Shown here: in pieces, positions 6,948 through 7,962 of the stretch | Layout: each line of letters begins with the position of its first letter | Numbering within the stretch: the first letter of the stretch is position 1 | NCBI GenBank assembly: GCA_024642025.1 | Contig: JAHEBY010000116.1 | Coordinates: forward strand, 1-7,962 | Direction of reading: 5' to 3' | Source of the DNA: Comamonadaceae bacterium | Lineage (GTDB): Bacteria > Pseudomonadota > Gammaproteobacteria > Burkholderiales > Burkholderiaceae_C | DNA length: 7,962 bases | The notes under the pieces: model-generated | Told to the model about the DNA's origin: nothing | Seen by the model: the letters and a program-made list of their open reading frames with translations, nothing else | The model's database searches: none | Position numbers and translations under genes: made by a program

Positions 6948-7733
6948 TCAACGGCGCCGAATCAACTGGACGCCCGGCAAATTGCCTGCGTTGGCCCCGC
7001 TCACTGCATCACGAAGGTTGGTTTGAGCAATGCGTGAATGCTCCCGCATGACGCCCTCTGCACGTGAACCTTCGCGTTGTTCGACCGCTTGCAACACCTG
7101 CCAGTGCTGGGCCTGCGCAACCACGAACATATCCCTCACCTGTGGCGAGTTGGACTGGGACACGACAAAGCTCGAAGGCGAGGCAAAGGGCAGGCTCATG
7201 ATGCGATCCAGCTCCTTGGCAATTACCTCGCTGCCCGACATTTCGACCATTAATTGGTGAAATCGCTCGTTGAGTGAAACGTAGCGGGAGAAATCTTCAT
7301 CCGATAGCGTGACCGCTTCAAGAATTTCATCGATACCTTGCAGGCTTTCACGCGCCTCACGCAGTGGCACTGACGGCGCGCCGCGCTCGGCAGCCAACCG
7401 TGCGCAAAGGCCTTCAAGCGTTCCACGCAGCTCGATGGCGTCTGAAATATCGCGTTCACTGAAAGTTCGCACCGCGTAGCCACCGTTGGGTAGCGCCTCC
7501 AGCAGACCCTCCTGCTCCAGGCGCATCAACGCCGCGCGAATGGGTGTGCGGGACACACCAATCTTCTCCACAATGGCGAGCTCCGCTATGCGTGCGCCAC
7601 CAGCCAGCTCGCCCGACCAGATCATTTCACGCAGTCGCAGCAAAGCTTTCGTAGAGGCGCTTCCTGCGGCGCTTTCAATGCCATTTAGGCCTCCAGCCCC
7701 CGACGCATAATCCCCGTTAGCTATTATTTTCAT
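6948..7733 (-). CDS. GntR-family transcriptional regulator, FadR/FCD subfamily
   Basis: This is a ligand-responsive DNA-binding protein of 261 residues. A winged helix-turn-helix lies at about 28-90, with the hallmark ELAIVEKIGVSRTPIRAALMRL followed by the wing LPNGGYAVRTF. The C-terminal all-helical FCD domain spans about 95-240. The FCD metal/ligand set is visible as Asn155-x3-His159 (NERFH), His210 (HWQVL) and His232 (MREH). This set usually binds a metal that helps hold a carboxylate effector. The N-terminus before the DNA-binding domain (27 residues) is somewhat long and low in complexity, and no Shine-Dalgarno sequence precedes the ATG at 7733. A shorter form starting at a non-ATG codon is possible, though none stands out. 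The gene sits between the two catalytic subunits, 21 bases after the oxygenase stop. It probably controls this operon, often as a repressor released by an organic acid in this family; that is inference. Confidence 0.93.
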   Translation of the reverse strand: MKIIANGDYASGAGGLNGIESAAGSASTKALLRLREMIWSGELAGGARIAELAIVEKIGVSRTPIRAALMRLEQEGLLEALPNGGYAVRTFSERDISDAIELRGTLEGLCARLAAERGAPSVPLREARESLQGIDEILEAVTLSDEDFSRYVSLNERFHQLMVEMSGSEVIAKELDRIMSLPFASPSSFVVSQSNSPQVRDMFVVAQAQHWQVLQAVEQREGSRAEGVMREHSRIAQTNLRDAVSGANAGNLPGVQLIRRR

Positions 7734-7754
7734 AGTGAATGCGAATGTCTCAAC

Positions 7755-7962
7755 TCACCCTGCCTGACGGATGGGGATAATCTGAGAGGTCTGCTTTTCT
7801 TTGGCCAACAAGCCATCAATCAACCGCCGCGCCCACATCGCGCCCGCGTCGATGTTGAGGTTGTAGAACTGGTGATCGGGGTGCTCATCCATCGCTTTTT
7901 GCTGCGCTTCGAGGATCAGCTCGTCTTCTCTGAAGATGGTGGCGACACCTTCTCGCAGCTGA
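7755..7962 (-). CDS. Rieske-type aromatic ring-hydroxylating oxygenase alpha subunit, C-terminal fragment
   Basis: Only the last 68 codons are in the window; the frame runs from the right edge to the TGA at 7757-7755. The fragment contains IFREDELILEAQQKAMDEHP followed by FYNLNIDAGAMWARRLID. It matches the end of VanA/phthalate-dioxygenase-like oxygenase alpha subunits, where an E/D-rich helix with EAQQ precedes a conserved D-A-G and a final ARR helix. Such proteins are about 330-450 residues, with an N-terminal Rieske CxH/CxxH cluster and a mononuclear iron site. None of those catalytic parts can be seen here. The reductase gene of the right family two genes downstream supports the call. The reaction (dioxygenation, monohydroxylation or O-demethylation) and substrate are not determinable from this piece. 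It is cut by the window, not by mutation as far as can be seen. Confidence 0.8.
   Translation of the reverse strand, partial: QLREGVATIFREDELILEAQQKAMDEHPDHQFYNLNIDAGAMWARRLIDGLLAKEKQTSQIIPIRQAG

Noticed and set aside
6948..7733. Naming the regulator VanR and the enzyme pair VanAB
   Set aside because: The families match, but the same families serve many aromatic substrates, the oxygenase is almost entirely outside the window, and no residue visible here fixes vanillate as substrate.

Overview
The window looks like chromosome or large-plasmid DNA from a betaproteobacterium, most likely a Burkholderiales/Comamonadaceae relative. This is inferred from the moderately GC-rich codon use, the style of the solute-binding proteins and the combination of genes. 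No species can be named from the sequence alone. All nine genes lie on the minus strand and are read from right to left, with short gaps or overlaps, like one long transcription unit. No gene-free stretch exceeds 130 bases. No RNA gene, insertion sequence, CRISPR array or attachment site was seen.

In order of transcription, the window opens (right edge) with the last 68 codons of a Rieske-type aromatic ring-hydroxylating oxygenase alpha subunit. Next come a GntR/FCD-family regulator and a flavin/2Fe-2S reductase of the phthalate dioxygenase reductase/VanB type. Oxygenase plus reductase would make a two-component (class IA-like) hydroxylase or O-demethylase.

The left two thirds encode a complete branched-chain-amino-acid-type (HAAT/Liv) ABC importer. 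It has two tandem paralogous periplasmic binding proteins (about three quarters identical), permeases LivH and LivM, and ATPases LivG and LivF. LivF is cut by the left edge, probably only a few codons before its stop. The LivH-LivM, LivM-LivG and LivG-LivF junctions overlap by 4, 4 and 8 bases, so translational coupling is likely.

The layout suggests an import-and-attack module. A Liv-type transporter brings in a small aromatic or other organic acid, the Rieske oxygenase/reductase pair begins its breakdown, and the embedded GntR regulator answers to the substrate or an early product. The substrate cannot be read from the sequence. The most unusual points are the tandem binding proteins with different export signals (Sec-like and Tat-like), a 7+7 inverted repeat in the spacer before the second binding-protein gene, and the regulator sitting between the two catalytic subunits. 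The individual families are well known; nothing here is clearly a new kind of system.
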